Positions 46,480 to 54,735 of a stretch of DNA of 64,000 nucleotides are shown piece after piece; position 1 is the first letter of the stretch; every line of letters begins with the position of its first letter. The position numbers and the translations under genes were made by a program. Where the stretch lies: positions 1,896,001 through 1,960,000 of the forward strand of contig NZ_WFIY01000004.1 of NCBI RefSeq assembly GCF_009729545.1. Reading direction: 5' to 3'. The notes below the pieces were generated by a model, which was not told the DNA's origin, did no database searches, and worked only from the letters and a program-made list of their open reading frames with translations. Source of the stretch: Acidianus infernus. Lineage in GTDB: Archaea; Thermoproteota; Thermoprotei_A; Sulfolobales; Sulfolobaceae.

Positions 46480-47118
46480 TTATTCTCTAGAAAGTTTTTC
46501 TATCCTAGCATTTTTTAACTCCTCCATCAAACCTATCAGTTCATCCAGACTATATCCTAAAGGCTCTATCTTCTCCCTACCGTCTTTAACTATCCTAACA
46601 GCTAAAGGATAAAGTTCCTCTATACGTTTTATAGCGTACTCCTTATCATCAATGAGAGAAAAACCGAAATTCACGTGCCTGGCTTCATCCTCTATTATGA
46701 TCCTAATCCCCTCATTAAACTGCTTAAGGTTGTATTTCCTAGACACTTCATTAAGTATCTTTAACCCTACAGTAGCTAGAATGCCTTCAGTAATCATGTG
46801 AAATCTAGTAGCAACATTATCCTTCCATTTAGGAGTTTTAAAGTCCTCTATAAGCCCATCAAATAACTCTATATACGAGGCGGGCAATTTAACGTCCTTT
46901 AGAGGTTCTTCCTTAAAATATTCCTTAAAGAAATCAAAATGCTCTATTTCCTCAATGACTTGCTGTAGAGAATAAAGTTTTATCATTTTAGCAGCATTAA
47001 ATGATAACTTCTTGAGTTCTTTCCACCTATCCATAATTCCTTCAGGATAAAAATGAGCCGAAAGATACCTTATTCCTTCCCTAATTTCGACCGGTGTATT
47101 TGCCCAGTTAGGGTCCAT
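46480..47118 (-). CDS. Ferritin-like diiron protein (R2-like)
   Basis: From ATG 47118 (a TTG at 47160 is less likely) the 212-residue helical protein has two ExxH motifs, Glu57-His60 (EEIEHFDFF) and Glu145-His148 (EDEARHVNFG), plus Glu111, the carboxylate and histidine set of ferritin-like diiron oxidases. It is shorter than ribonucleotide reductase R2 and may be an R2-like ligand-binding oxidase or another diiron oxygenase. Substrate unknown. Confidence 0.65.
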   Translation of the reverse strand: MDPNWANTPVEIREGIRYLSAHFYPEGIMDRWKELKKLSFNAAKMIKLYSLQQVIEEIEHFDFFKEYFKEEPLKDVKLPASYIELFDGLIEDFKTPKWKDNVATRFHMITEGILATVGLKILNEVSRKYNLKQFNEGIRIIIEDEARHVNFGFSLIDDKEYAIKRIEELYPLAVRIVKDGREKIEPLGYSLDELIGLMEELKNARIEKLSRE

Positions 47119-47274
47119 GTTAAAAATTAATAAGATAAATTTAATTAACCTTTTTTCCAAAATATTTAATAAAAGTTTTATACATATTATCTAGAATATT
47201 ATAAAATAATAATGGAGTTTAAACAAAGAGAAGTGACGAAATAATTTGATAAGCAAAAAACCTTGTCTAATCTT

Positions 47275-47874
47275 ATGAAACTCCTCCTTTTATACTCTGG
47301 CGGAATAAACTCCACAATTGCTTTGTATAAGTTCAAGGACGTTGTGGATTGCCTTTTCATAGATTACGGTCAAAGGTCTGCAAGGATGCAAAGAGAAATG
47401 GCTAGGTATCACTGTGAAAAACTGGGAAAGAAATTGATAGAAATCCGCATACCTTCCTTGGGAAAGGCATTTTACGATGGGCTAGGAATAAGGTTAAACG
47501 AACCGATAGTTCACAGGAACGTAATCCTTTTATCCATTGCATTAACTTACGCAAAGGAGAGGAATTACGAAGAAGTAATATTTGCAACAGCGAGCGAAGA
47601 GTGCCTCTTTGAGAAAGACAAACCTCTCATACTTTCTACAATGAAGAGGCTTGCGGAAATTTACGGTATTAAGTTATCTATGCCTTTCGTAAACTTAAGC
47701 AAATCTTTACTTGTCAAAATTGGGGCAAAACAAGGGATAGAGCTAGATAAGACATATTCCTGCTTACTAGGTCATAAATACCACTGCGGAGTTTGCTCAC
47801 AGTGCCAAGCTAGAAAGATAGCGTTCAAAGAGGCAGGAATAAAAGATGAGACAGTTTACAAAACTGGGGGTTAA
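47275..47874 (+). CDS. QueC-like PP-loop enzyme with altered loop, 3' end from element
   Basis: The 199-residue protein has the PP-loop SGGINS (residues 8-13), where the family normally has SGGxDS, so Asp is replaced by Asn12. The zinc cysteines (Cys163, 171, 174, 177) of QueC are intact. QueC turns 7-carboxy-7-deazaguanine into preQ0 for archaeosine; the Asn change makes activity uncertain. ATG at 47275 is preferred to a TTG 12 nt upstream. The last four or so codons and stop come from the element inserted after TTTAC at 47855-47859. Confidence 0.75.
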   Translation: MKLLLLYSGGINSTIALYKFKDVVDCLFIDYGQRSARMQREMARYHCEKLGKKLIEIRIPSLGKAFYDGLGIRLNEPIVHRNVILLSIALTYAKERNYEEVIFATASEECLFEKDKPLILSTMKRLAEIYGIKLSMPFVNLSKSLLVKIGAKQGIELDKTYSCLLGHKYHCGVCSQCQARKIAFKEAGIKDETVYKTGG

Positions 47875-48194
47875 GGGGGCGGAAAGCCTCGCAGGCGGGG
47901 ATGGATAGCCCCCTTATAGAAAGCTTTTAAAACTGTCAAACTATTTTTTCTTCTAGTGACGTTAATGACGCTCCTCCCCAGCTCGACTGAGGGCTCAATG
48001 GGACTGTGGGAGGGGCAACCAGAATTCCTCTCTAAGGGACTAGATGAATGAAAGTCCCTCACTCTTCCAATGGGGGTGGTTCTCTGAGCCACCCGACTGC
48101 CCACCAGATGAGAGATGTAATCCCGAATCAATGGTGGGAACTATGAACCCCTTGGGAGGGAACCCTCGCTCTTCCAGGGCGGGGAGGAAGTCAG
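47860..48194 (+). mobile_element. tnpB-less family 1 element (copy 4), best preserved
   Basis: The left end starts right after TTTAC (47855-47859) with AAAACTGGGGGTTAAGGGGG, and the right end closes with GGGCGGGGAGGAAGTCAG. The body repeats internal parts of the copy at 3961: TGACGTTAATGACGCTCCTC, AAGGGACTAGATGAATG, and CACTCTTCCAATGGGGGTGG. No coding sequence. It lies at the very end of the queC-like gene and gives it its stop codon. Confidence 0.75.
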
Positions 48195-48321
48195 CTAAGA
48201 TGAACTAGCTACAAACGTTCATGATAGGGGTGGACTAATTTAAAATAGTGTTTGGATATTATATAAAAAATAACTAGGAATATCATATTTATTTTTATAT
48301 AAAAAAGAAAAGATATTTTTC
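48195..48321. other. Intergenic gap after the element
   Basis: AT-rich, with a T-rich run near 48300 (plus strand AAAAAAGAAAAG). Nothing else recognised. Confidence 0.3.
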
Positions 48322-48795
48322 TTAATCCTCGCCTTCAGGATGTATTATTAGTAGGGGCTCTTGATTTACGTTTAAATCTCCTTTAGGATTCTGAGATACT
48401 TGATACATTACCTCTATTAAGACGGTGTATGTTCCCTTAGCCAAATAAAGGCTTGCAGTATCGTTATCAGGAGTTAGCACTACCGACGTATTTCCTATTG
48501 TAACTTTCACGGTAAACTCACTAAAAACTTTTTGAAGCTTTTCTCCGTGAAGCAGGTGAAGCTCATAAGTTCCGTTATAGTTTATTACAACTGTTGCATT
48601 AGCAGTTACGTTACCGCTTTCTCCGGCAGTTAAATTTCCTAAATTAATATATGCAGGAATTACTTCTCCTTGACTGCTAGTTTGGATATGATATGATATA
48701 TACGCTAGTGGTCCGTATCCCATTACTCCAGCTATTGCCATTCCAGACGCTAGGGAAGCCGTCGCAACTAGAGCCAGTAACAGATATGTTTTCAT
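48322..48795 (-). CDS. Secreted protein, unknown function
   Basis: The Sec signal peptide (MKTYLLLALVATASLASGMA) is followed by a 130-residue beta-rich domain with many sequons (NLT, NVT, NAT, NGT, NTS). No family recognised. A GTTCC operator pair lies upstream of its TATA-like CCTTAAAAGG, the same arrangement as the secreted-protein gene at 49269. The two proteins are similar in size and setting (YELHLLHGEKLQKVFSEF compared with YEVELKVKEGVFNQLYV) and may be distant paralogues. Likely regulon with 49357. Confidence 0.6.
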   Translation of the reverse strand: MKTYLLLALVATASLASGMAIAGVMGYGPLAYISYHIQTSSQGEVIPAYINLGNLTAGESGNVTANATVVINYNGTYELHLLHGEKLQKVFSEFTVKVTIGNTSVVLTPDNDTASLYLAKGTYTVLIEVMYQVSQNPKGDLNVNQEPLLIIHPEGED

Positions 48796-48831
48796 ATGCT
48801 AAGGTTGTAGTTTAGTCCTTTTAAGGATAAC

Positions 48832-48849
48832 GTTCCGGAACAGTTCCAC
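48832..48849 (-). promoter_or_regulatory. GTTCC-type operator upstream of the 48795 gene
   Basis: The palindrome GTTCCGGAAC (48832-48841) and a further GTTCCAC half site (48843-48849) lie directly upstream of the TATA-like CCTTAAAAGG of the secreted-protein gene. Half sites match the operator at 49299. An upstream position suggests activation rather than repression. Confidence 0.5.
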
Positions 48850-49269
48850 TTAGGATTGTAACAAGCAAATCTGAATGTTTTTCAATATTTCTTGTTCAGT
48901 CATGTTTGAATAGGCCGTTCCACTCACGTAAGCTACTACTTCCTCTTCCTTATGTTCAAACTCTACATTAGCAGTAGTATTGTTTAAACTTAGCGTAACG
49001 CTTTCTCCGTCCTTAAAATAAAGGATTACGTAAAGTTGGTTAAAAACTCCTTCCTTAACTTTAAGTTCTACCTCATATTCTCCGGGCTCCTTAACGTGAA
49101 AGTGGAACTTTGTCTTGAAAGAGAAGGAATAGAGATGAGTTGAAGAGGAAGGCATTACACTACTTATCGAAGAAGGATGAAGTGCCTCGTAAAGTTCAAA
49201 GCCTAGGATAACGTTAAGAACCAAGGTTAATGCAAGAAGTGCTGTTAATAATTTTAAATTCACGTGCAT
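48850..49269 (-). CDS. Secreted or anchored protein, unknown function
   Basis: The N-terminal hydrophobic helix (LLTALLALTLVLNVILGFEL) is followed by a Ser-rich linker and a small beta domain (EVELKVKEGVFNQLYVILYF) with sequons (NTT, NMT). 139 residues; no family recognised. It is divergent from the transmembrane regulator at 49357, with a palindromic operator in between, so it is probably its main target. Confidence 0.6.
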   Translation of the reverse strand: MHVNLKLLTALLALTLVLNVILGFELYEALHPSSISSVMPSSSTHLYSFSFKTKFHFHVKEPGEYEVELKVKEGVFNQLYVILYFKDGESVTLSLNNTTANVEFEHKEEEVVAYVSGTAYSNMTEQEILKNIQICLLQS

Positions 49270-49298
49270 AATCTTCTTTCATAGGGAATTTAAACGTT

Positions 49299-49320
49299 TG
49301 TTCCACGAAACTGTGGAACA
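49299..49320 (-). promoter_or_regulatory. GTTCC-type palindromic operator between divergent genes
   Basis: TGTTCCAC-GAAACT-GTGGAACA is a perfect 8-bp inverted repeat with a 6-nt spacer, located about 5 nt upstream of the TATA-like TTTAAATTC of the 49269 gene and about 37 nt from the 49357 ATG. The half site recurs at 48832-48849. Confidence 0.6.
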
Positions 49321-49356
49321 GTAAACTAATAAGCTTGGGATGGGATAGTAAAATAG

Positions 49357-50142
49357 ATGCTAAGATTACCAGCATTACTGCTACTGTTCTTGTCTGCACT
49401 TCTTTTACCTTTATTTCATTCTTCTACTGGAGTAATTAACGTGTATTATAATGGTACTGTAACTGCATATTTATACAATGTTTCGAGTATAAATCTAATA
49501 GGAACAAATGTAACGTGCATAAAGGTAGAAGGAGCAAAATACATAGTTCAAGGGAACACTCTCATCATACAAGGGAAGAGTGCAATAATAACTTACAGAA
49601 CCACTTTGCCTAAAGGAGTTATTGAAACTGAGCAGCCAGAAAATCTCACAGTTAACATATTGATCCCGGCCGGATCTTCTATAACCTACCTTTATCCTCA
49701 ACCTTCCAGCTTTACAGTTGTTGGAAGTCTTTATAACATAACCTTTGAGAACACTAGTAAGGTTACTGTACTTTATACTTATTATTCTCAGACTAACTTG
49801 CGCACTTCATCTTTCTTTTCTCCTGAATTCTTTATTTTACTCATAGTTTTAAGTGACTCTTCCCTTCTTTTCTTTTTCCTATATTATATAAGGAGAAATA
49901 AGAGAACGAAAGAAGAAGAGGAAATTCAGATCGGTTTAGATGAGAGGGATAAAGTAGTCCTTGATGCAATAAAGAAGAGCGGAGGCACTTCTACCTTATC
50001 TGAGTTAGTAAAGCAAACTAACTTACCTAAAACTACGGTTTATAGGAGACTTAAGAGACTAATAACAATAGGTTACGTTGAAGAAGTCAGGGAAAAAGGC
50101 AAAGTTAGGTACGTGCTGAAGAAAGATTATGTAGAAAAATGA
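49357..50142 (+). CDS. Transmembrane one-component regulator with C-terminal winged helix
   Basis: A signal peptide (LPALLLLFLSALLLPLF) leads into about 140 residues of extracellular beta domain with sequons. A membrane helix follows (FFILLIVLSDSSLLFFFLY), then RRNKRTKEEEE and a cytoplasmic winged helix (LDAIKKSGGTSTLSELVKQT, then KTTVYRRLKRLITIGYVEEV). The order sensor outside, regulator inside is the reverse of ArnR-type regulators of the Sulfolobus archaellum. It probably senses an envelope signal and acts at the GTTCC sites next door. Confidence 0.75.
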   Translation: MLRLPALLLLFLSALLLPLFHSSTGVINVYYNGTVTAYLYNVSSINLIGTNVTCIKVEGAKYIVQGNTLIIQGKSAIITYRTTLPKGVIETEQPENLTVNILIPAGSSITYLYPQPSSFTVVGSLYNITFENTSKVTVLYTYYSQTNLRTSSFFSPEFFILLIVLSDSSLLFFFLYYIRRNKRTKEEEEIQIGLDERDKVVLDAIKKSGGTSTLSELVKQTNLPKTTVYRRLKRLITIGYVEEVREKGKVRYVLKKDYVEK

Positions 50143-50152
50143 TTCGTATTAT

Positions 50153-50412
50153 CTAACCTCCTCCGCTCCTAAAGGGCGAGGTTTTAGGGGTTACACCCCT
50201 TTACGGGTGCTACTCGGTTGTGAACCACTATGAAGGATAATGACTACATTTGCCCTCTTTTCTGAGTGTTCAACTTCTAGATGCCCTCGTCATTGCGGGA
50301 GTTATCCTCGTCCTCTAAGAGTTGACCAGAGGAAGGTGTCATGACAAATAGTCAGTGCTGAAGTTTAAATAGCTTTACCCCTCCTCTAGAAGGGGCTAGG
50401 TTTGTCGTTCCG
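50153..50412 (-). mobile_element. tnpB-less IS605-type element, family 2 (minus strand)
   Basis: Read on the minus strand, the left end AACGACAAACCTAGCCCCTT, GGGGTAAAGCTATTTAAAC lies near 50412 and the right end CCTCGCCCTTTAGGAGCGG, GAGGAGGTTAG near 50153. A GGGGT/ACCCC hairpin precedes the right end. No gene inside. It sits directly downstream of the transmembrane regulator gene. Confidence 0.6.
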
Positions 50413-50622
50413 TTTTATCAACTTTTAATGATATGTTCTTAACCTTAACAATTACATTTTATAAACACGAATGTTGAGCATTTTAATTAACAAAACAAAT
50501 TAAAATGAGCTTAATATAAATTTTCTAATCTCTATCTGAAGAAATCCCACAGAAAATCCTTGAGTAAGCGTTCAAGATGCTATTATAATAAATAATTTAA
50601 GTTATGAAAATACATGTAACTT
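50413..50622. other. Intergenic region
   Basis: AT-rich. A promoter-like TTAATATAAATTTTC (about 50510) is too far from the next start; AATAATTTAAGTTATG near 50592 is closer. Nothing else was recognised. Confidence 0.3.
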
Positions 50623-50979
50623 GTGGGACTAATCTACGTTGACGGTATAGTAAAGAACGAGAAAGGAGATAGTGAAAAGGTTAGATTCTTGATAGATTCT
50701 GGCGCTTATTACACCGTGCTAAAGAAGGAAATTTGGGAAAAGCTCGGATTAAAGGAGATTTCCAAAGTGTCGCTAGTTTTAGCTGACGGTACAACTATAG
50801 AAAGGGGAGTTTCAGAGGCAATCATTGAACTTCCGCCCTACGGAGAAAGGCACTCTCCAGTTATTTTAGGAGAGAGTGAAGATGAAAATTTACTAGGAGT
50901 TGTAACCCTGGAAATTTTTGGTCTTGTTTTGGATCCCCTAAAGAGGGAAATTAGGCAAGGTAGAATTATCATGAAGTAA
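50623..50979 (+). CDS. Retropepsin-like aspartyl protease
   Basis: RFLIDSGAYYTVLKKE (Asp25-Ser26-Gly27) is the single catalytic motif of clan AA aspartic proteases, and LVLADGTTIERG and VVTLEIFGLVLDP fit the flap and the C-terminal interface strand. At 118 residues it must act as a dimer, like retroviral protease. The start is a GTG. In archaea such proteins are small and of unknown substrate. Stand-alone gene. Confidence 0.8.
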   Translation: MGLIYVDGIVKNEKGDSEKVRFLIDSGAYYTVLKKEIWEKLGLKEISKVSLVLADGTTIERGVSEAIIELPPYGERHSPVILGESEDENLLGVVTLEIFGLVLDPLKREIRQGRIIMK

Positions 50980-51131
50980 AGACGATAGATCGTGTTAAAC
51001 CTTTCCTTCATTAAAATCGCTTGCCTAAAATAAGGTACAGTATTAGAAGGCAAATCAGAGAGTTTAAACTACTCAACTTTTTAGGCTTCCCTTTTTTAAA
51101 GAAGAAGTTTCTTGGTTTTCAAACCTATGCA

Positions 51132-51217
51132 TCACATGAACTCTGCTTCTTCATTAGCCTCTCTTATCATTGATTCCTTAGCTTCTACGTAACCCGCTAT
51201 AACGCCCGTTTCTATAA
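51132..51217 (-). pseudogene. Short coding-like relic
   Basis: The minus strand reads RVIETGVIAGYVEAKESMIR, then a helical EANEEAEFM and stop. The start is missing. It resembles the tail of a small helical or antitoxin-like protein, but no family is certain. The rest of 50980-51356 is gene-free. Confidence 0.3.
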
Positions 51218-51356
51218 CCCGCGTTTTTCCTTAACAATATTTTATCGCCTTTTATGAGAAAAAGGTGAACTGAAAGTATTTGAGGATGCCTATTCATATA
51301 ATAAGAAGATTACTTTACTTTTCCTATTTAAAAGCATACAGACGTTAATTTTGAGC

Positions 51357-51532
51357 GCGTCCAACAATTTAAATCATTTGAAACTTATTCATAGATCAAC
51401 ATCAGATCGACGTTATTTAATAGCTCTTATAAAAAGTGTTATCAAGATTTTTAACAAACCCACGTTAGGTTAGGGAAGTTTTACTCATTTATTTTGTAAA
51501 TAGTGATTTAACAAAAATAGTTGGACACACTC
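51357..51532 (+). repeat. MITE-like repeat, copy C
   Basis: GCGTCCAACAATTT at the left and AAAATAGTTGGACACAC at the right are imperfect inverted terminal repeats of the unit at 36654. Internal identity includes TTATTTAATAGCTCTTATAA and GTTATCAAG. At 176 nt it is longer than copy B by an internal insertion. It lies upstream of the ankyrin gene. No coding sequence. Confidence 0.6.
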
Positions 51533-51682
51533 CGTTAATCTTGCTTAATAAAATTTTTATAGTACTACGCTTAGGTATTAATCCTATTTAATGACTTCTA
51601 GATCCTGATAAATTGAATGTATAAATACTTTTCAAATTAACATAAGAAATTTTTATTAGATGGCCCAAAAACGTTTATATAG

Positions 51683-52966
51683 ATGTCTTCAATACTTTGT
51701 TCAAAGCTCCATTCAGCAGTAGAATACGGAAACTTATTACAGGTTAAGATGTTATTAGCTTTACATTGTAACCCGAACGTAAAAGACAAATCGGGCTATG
51801 CACCTTTACATTATGCGGTAAAATTCAATTATATAGATCTTGCTAAAATCCTTTTAGATCACGGTGCCGATCCCAACATTAAGGACAAGCTGGGTAATAC
51901 TCCTTTGCATTATGCAATAGAAAAGGGAAACTTAGAGATAGCTGAATTGCTTATTAGACACGGGGCAGACTTTAACGTAATTGACAATGAAGGTAATACT
52001 CTTCTTCATTACGCAGCAAATAATGGTCATCCAGGAGTTGTGGAATTACTCCTTGAACGTGGAGTAGATCCTAAGGCTGAAAACGTGCTGGGGAGAGTTC
52101 CACTTCACGTAGCTGCGGGAAACGGCAGTATTAGAGTAGTCCAACTTTTTATAGCTCATGGAGTAAATCCAAACGTAAAGGATAAATACGGCATTTCGCC
52201 CCTGCATGAAGCGTCTAAGAACGGCCATGCCGACGTTGTGGAATTTTTACTTTCGCGTGGAGCTGATCCTAATATAAAGGATAAACTGGGAAACACTCCA
52301 TTGCATTATGCCTGCGAAAAAGGTTTTGCAGACGTCGTTGAGGTTTTGTTAAAAAATAACGCAAATCCAAACTTAAAGGGAGACCAGGATAAAACTCCCT
52401 TACACTTTGCCGCAGAAAAAGGGAATTCAAAAATAGTGGAAATTCTTCTAAAATATAACGCAAATCCAAACGTCAAGGATAGATTTAGCAAAGCTCCTTT
52501 ACATTATAGTGCAATAAACGGACACCTTGAAGTTACTAAAGCCTTGCTGAAACATAATGCGGATCCGGACGTCAAGGATAGAGTAGGAAATACTCCGCTT
52601 CATCAGTCTTCAGAAAGAGGTCACGTAGAAATTGTTAAAATTCTTCTTAGTCATGGAGCTGATATAAATATAAGAGGAGAACAAGGAAGATATCCCATTC
52701 ATTTTGCGGCTAAAAATGGGCATGCCAGCGTTGTTAAATATTTGTTAGAAAAGGGTGCAGATCCCAACGCAAAAGACGATGAAGGAAAAACTCCTTTACA
52801 TTATGCCTCAGAAAGTGATCGCATCGATGTAGTTAAAGTACTCCTAGAGTATGGTGCAGACCCCAACATAAAGGACAAATTCGGAAAATCTCCATTACGT
52901 TATGCATCTAAGAAAGGTAATAGTGAAATTGCTAAATTACTAGTCAGTTACGCCACGAAAGAATAA
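51683..52966 (+). CDS. Ankyrin-repeat protein (13 repeats)
   Basis: The 427-residue protein is almost entirely ankyrin repeats of 33 residues. Twelve copies of G-x-T/S-P-L-H-x-A/S, each after a loop of the form NPN-x-KD, follow a first half repeat (SKLHSAVEYGNLLQVKMLL). No other domain, signal peptide or membrane helix is seen. Such repeats bind other proteins. Multi-repeat ankyrin proteins are common in eukaryotes and their parasites and uncommon in archaea. TTTATATAG lies just upstream of the ATG. The partner is unknown. Confidence 0.92.
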   Translation: MSSILCSKLHSAVEYGNLLQVKMLLALHCNPNVKDKSGYAPLHYAVKFNYIDLAKILLDHGADPNIKDKLGNTPLHYAIEKGNLEIAELLIRHGADFNVIDNEGNTLLHYAANNGHPGVVELLLERGVDPKAENVLGRVPLHVAAGNGSIRVVQLFIAHGVNPNVKDKYGISPLHEASKNGHADVVEFLLSRGADPNIKDKLGNTPLHYACEKGFADVVEVLLKNNANPNLKGDQDKTPLHFAAEKGNSKIVEILLKYNANPNVKDRFSKAPLHYSAINGHLEVTKALLKHNADPDVKDRVGNTPLHQSSERGHVEIVKILLSHGADINIRGEQGRYPIHFAAKNGHASVVKYLLEKGADPNAKDDEGKTPLHYASESDRIDVVKVLLEYGADPNIKDKFGKSPLRYASKKGNSEIAKLLVSYATKE

Positions 52967-53102
52967 GGAGCGTTATAATAACCGATTTTCTTACAAACAA
53001 TGGGAGTGGAAAGCCTCGCCCTTCCAGGGCGTGAAGGAATTCAGACTCACTGCCTACACCCTAGTCAGATCTGACTAATATGTTAAGGAAGTCAGAAAGA
53101 AA
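52967..53102 (+). repeat. Collapsed element ends, family 1
   Basis: GGGAGTGGAAAGCCTCG (left-end type, 52999), then CCCTTCCAGGGCGTGAAGGA and TTCAG (right-end type), and again AAGGAAGTCAG at 53087-53097. Two right ends lie in tandem after a shortened left end, so this is a deleted element. It lies between the ankyrin gene and the ABC operon, which converge here. Confidence 0.5.
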
Positions 53103-53915
53103 CTAAAATAGTGATATCTTGCTTAAGTAATATATAGCGTCCATAGGCTCCAATTCTCTTATTTCCAATTTTTTCGCACTGCTGCCAAATCTTTTAATTA
53201 CGCTCTCAATCTCGTCCTTCTTAACATAAAGCCTTTTGTTATCAACTTCAATTAATCTATAGTTCTCAATCACGTCTATTAACCTGCTCACCGGGTATCT
53301 CACTATTTTCCCTTTTGAAATTACGAAAAGCTTATCACAGACTTGTAGTCTAGGTATTGTATGTGAGGTTACTAAAATTATCTTATTTAGGTCTTTTAAC
53401 AAGCTCCAAACTTTTTGTGCAGTAATAGAATCAAGGTGGTTTGTTGGCTCATCTAGCAGTAGTACAGGCCGATTTAGCATTATAGCCCTAATGAGGTCTA
53501 ATTTTTTCTTATTACCAGCACTTAAGAACGATACCTTAAATTTAAGGTATTTATCTAACTGAAATTCACTCACTAGGTTGTCAATATCTCCCTTAAAGTT
53601 GGAAATTGCTTTAAAGAATTTTAAATTATCCTCTACTGTAATGTCTTGGTCAACACTAACGCTGTCAAACACTACTGCTATCCTCTTCCTGACCTCCTCC
53701 TTCTCCATTACCACGTCAAAGCCTTCTACCTTTACTATGCCCTCATCTGGGGGTAATTCGGTCGCAATAATCTTTATTAGCGTAGTCTTGCCAGAACCGT
53801 TAGGTCCGACTAAGCAATTCACGCCTTTATCTAATTTTAATAAAACGTTGTCAAGCACTTTCACCTTAACGCCCCTTACTGTGAAGCTCTTCGACAAGCC
53901 TTCGATCTCTATCAT
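53103..53915 (-). CDS. ABC transporter ATP-binding protein
   Basis: Walker A GPNGSGKT (residues 37-44), signature LSAGN (131-135; usual LSGGQ) and Walker B LLLDEP (152-157) are followed by a His (LVTSHTIP). The C-terminal 80 residues are an extra domain seen in exporters. Its ATG lies 4 nt after the permease stop with GGGGTAAG upstream. Together with 53920 it forms an ABC-2 exporter; the substrate is unknown but could be the surface protein at 57064. Confidence 0.88.
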   Translation of the reverse strand: MIEIEGLSKSFTVRGVKVKVLDNVLLKLDKGVNCLVGPNGSGKTTLIKIIATELPPDEGIVKVEGFDVVMEKEEVRKRIAVVFDSVSVDQDITVEDNLKFFKAISNFKGDIDNLVSEFQLDKYLKFKVSFLSAGNKKKLDLIRAIMLNRPVLLLDEPTNHLDSITAQKVWSLLKDLNKIILVTSHTIPRLQVCDKLFVISKGKIVRYPVSRLIDVIENYRLIEVDNKRLYVKKDEIESVIKRFGSSAKKLEIRELEPMDAIYYLSKISLF

Positions 53916-53919
53916 GCTC

Positions 53920-54723
53920 TTACCCCAGAGGCAAGTTAAACTGCAAGCTGTCTAACCTTCTCACGGCAAGATAAGTAATGATTAAGGTGAAAACTAGTAC
54001 ATAGACAGCACTTAAAATTACTTGAATTGGAGGGGTAAAGAGGTTATTATAAATATATTTTAGTTGAGATGCGGCGTAACCTATTGTGAAATACCTTACT
54101 AATGCTAAGATGTGAGTATATGGCGTCAAAAAGGATATTATTCTCTCTGGTTTTGGCAAAAACTCTAATGGATAATAAGTTCCTGAGAAAAGTAGCAATA
54201 TTAACTGTACAAGTGGTAGTAAAATATTTAAAGATCCTCCGGTAAAAAAGCTGGATATAATAATTCCAATGCTATAACTAATTATCATGGCAATAAATAA
54301 TATAGGGAGCGAAATTATTATTCCTAATAAATTAATTGTGACTTTGTACAAGAGGTATAAAACAAGTAGTACTATTGTGAGGTTTAAAAATGTTATGGCT
54401 AAAAAAACCAAGGAATCTGATAGGAGTAAGTAAGCCTTCCAGTACTTGATACCCATTAATCTTACAACCTTTAATGAACCGTATGTGAACTCAAATATAA
54501 GTTGATTACTAAAAAATATTGGAAGTGTAATTGAAACTATGCTTATCAGATTTAATGCTATATAAGATATAAATTTGTAGCCTAGGTTAACGGAACTAAA
54601 TGCAGTATTAAGCGAGATTCCGACAGTGAGAAGCCATAAAAAAGGTTGTACGAATAAATATATGATAAAACTCTTTTGCCCCACTAGTTTTAAAAATCTC
54701 CTCCTTAAGAAGGCATATAACAT
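53920..54723 (-). CDS. ABC-2 type permease
   Basis: The 267-residue protein has six membrane helices with an N-terminal MLYAFLRRRFLKLVGQKS and the segment LFSGTYYPLEFLPKP between helices, typical of ABC-2 export permeases. It lies between the ATPase gene and an unrecognised 137-residue gene, all on the minus strand with short gaps. Confidence 0.8.
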   Translation of the reverse strand: MLYAFLRRRFLKLVGQKSFIIYLFVQPFLWLLTVGISLNTAFSSVNLGYKFISYIALNLISIVSITLPIFFSNQLIFEFTYGSLKVVRLMGIKYWKAYLLLSDSLVFLAITFLNLTIVLLVLYLLYKVTINLLGIIISLPILFIAMIISYSIGIIISSFFTGGSLNILLPLVQLILLLFSGTYYPLEFLPKPERIISFLTPYTHILALVRYFTIGYAASQLKYIYNNLFTPPIQVILSAVYVLVFTLIITYLAVRRLDSLQFNLPLG

Positions 54724-54735
54724 TAATCCTCACTC

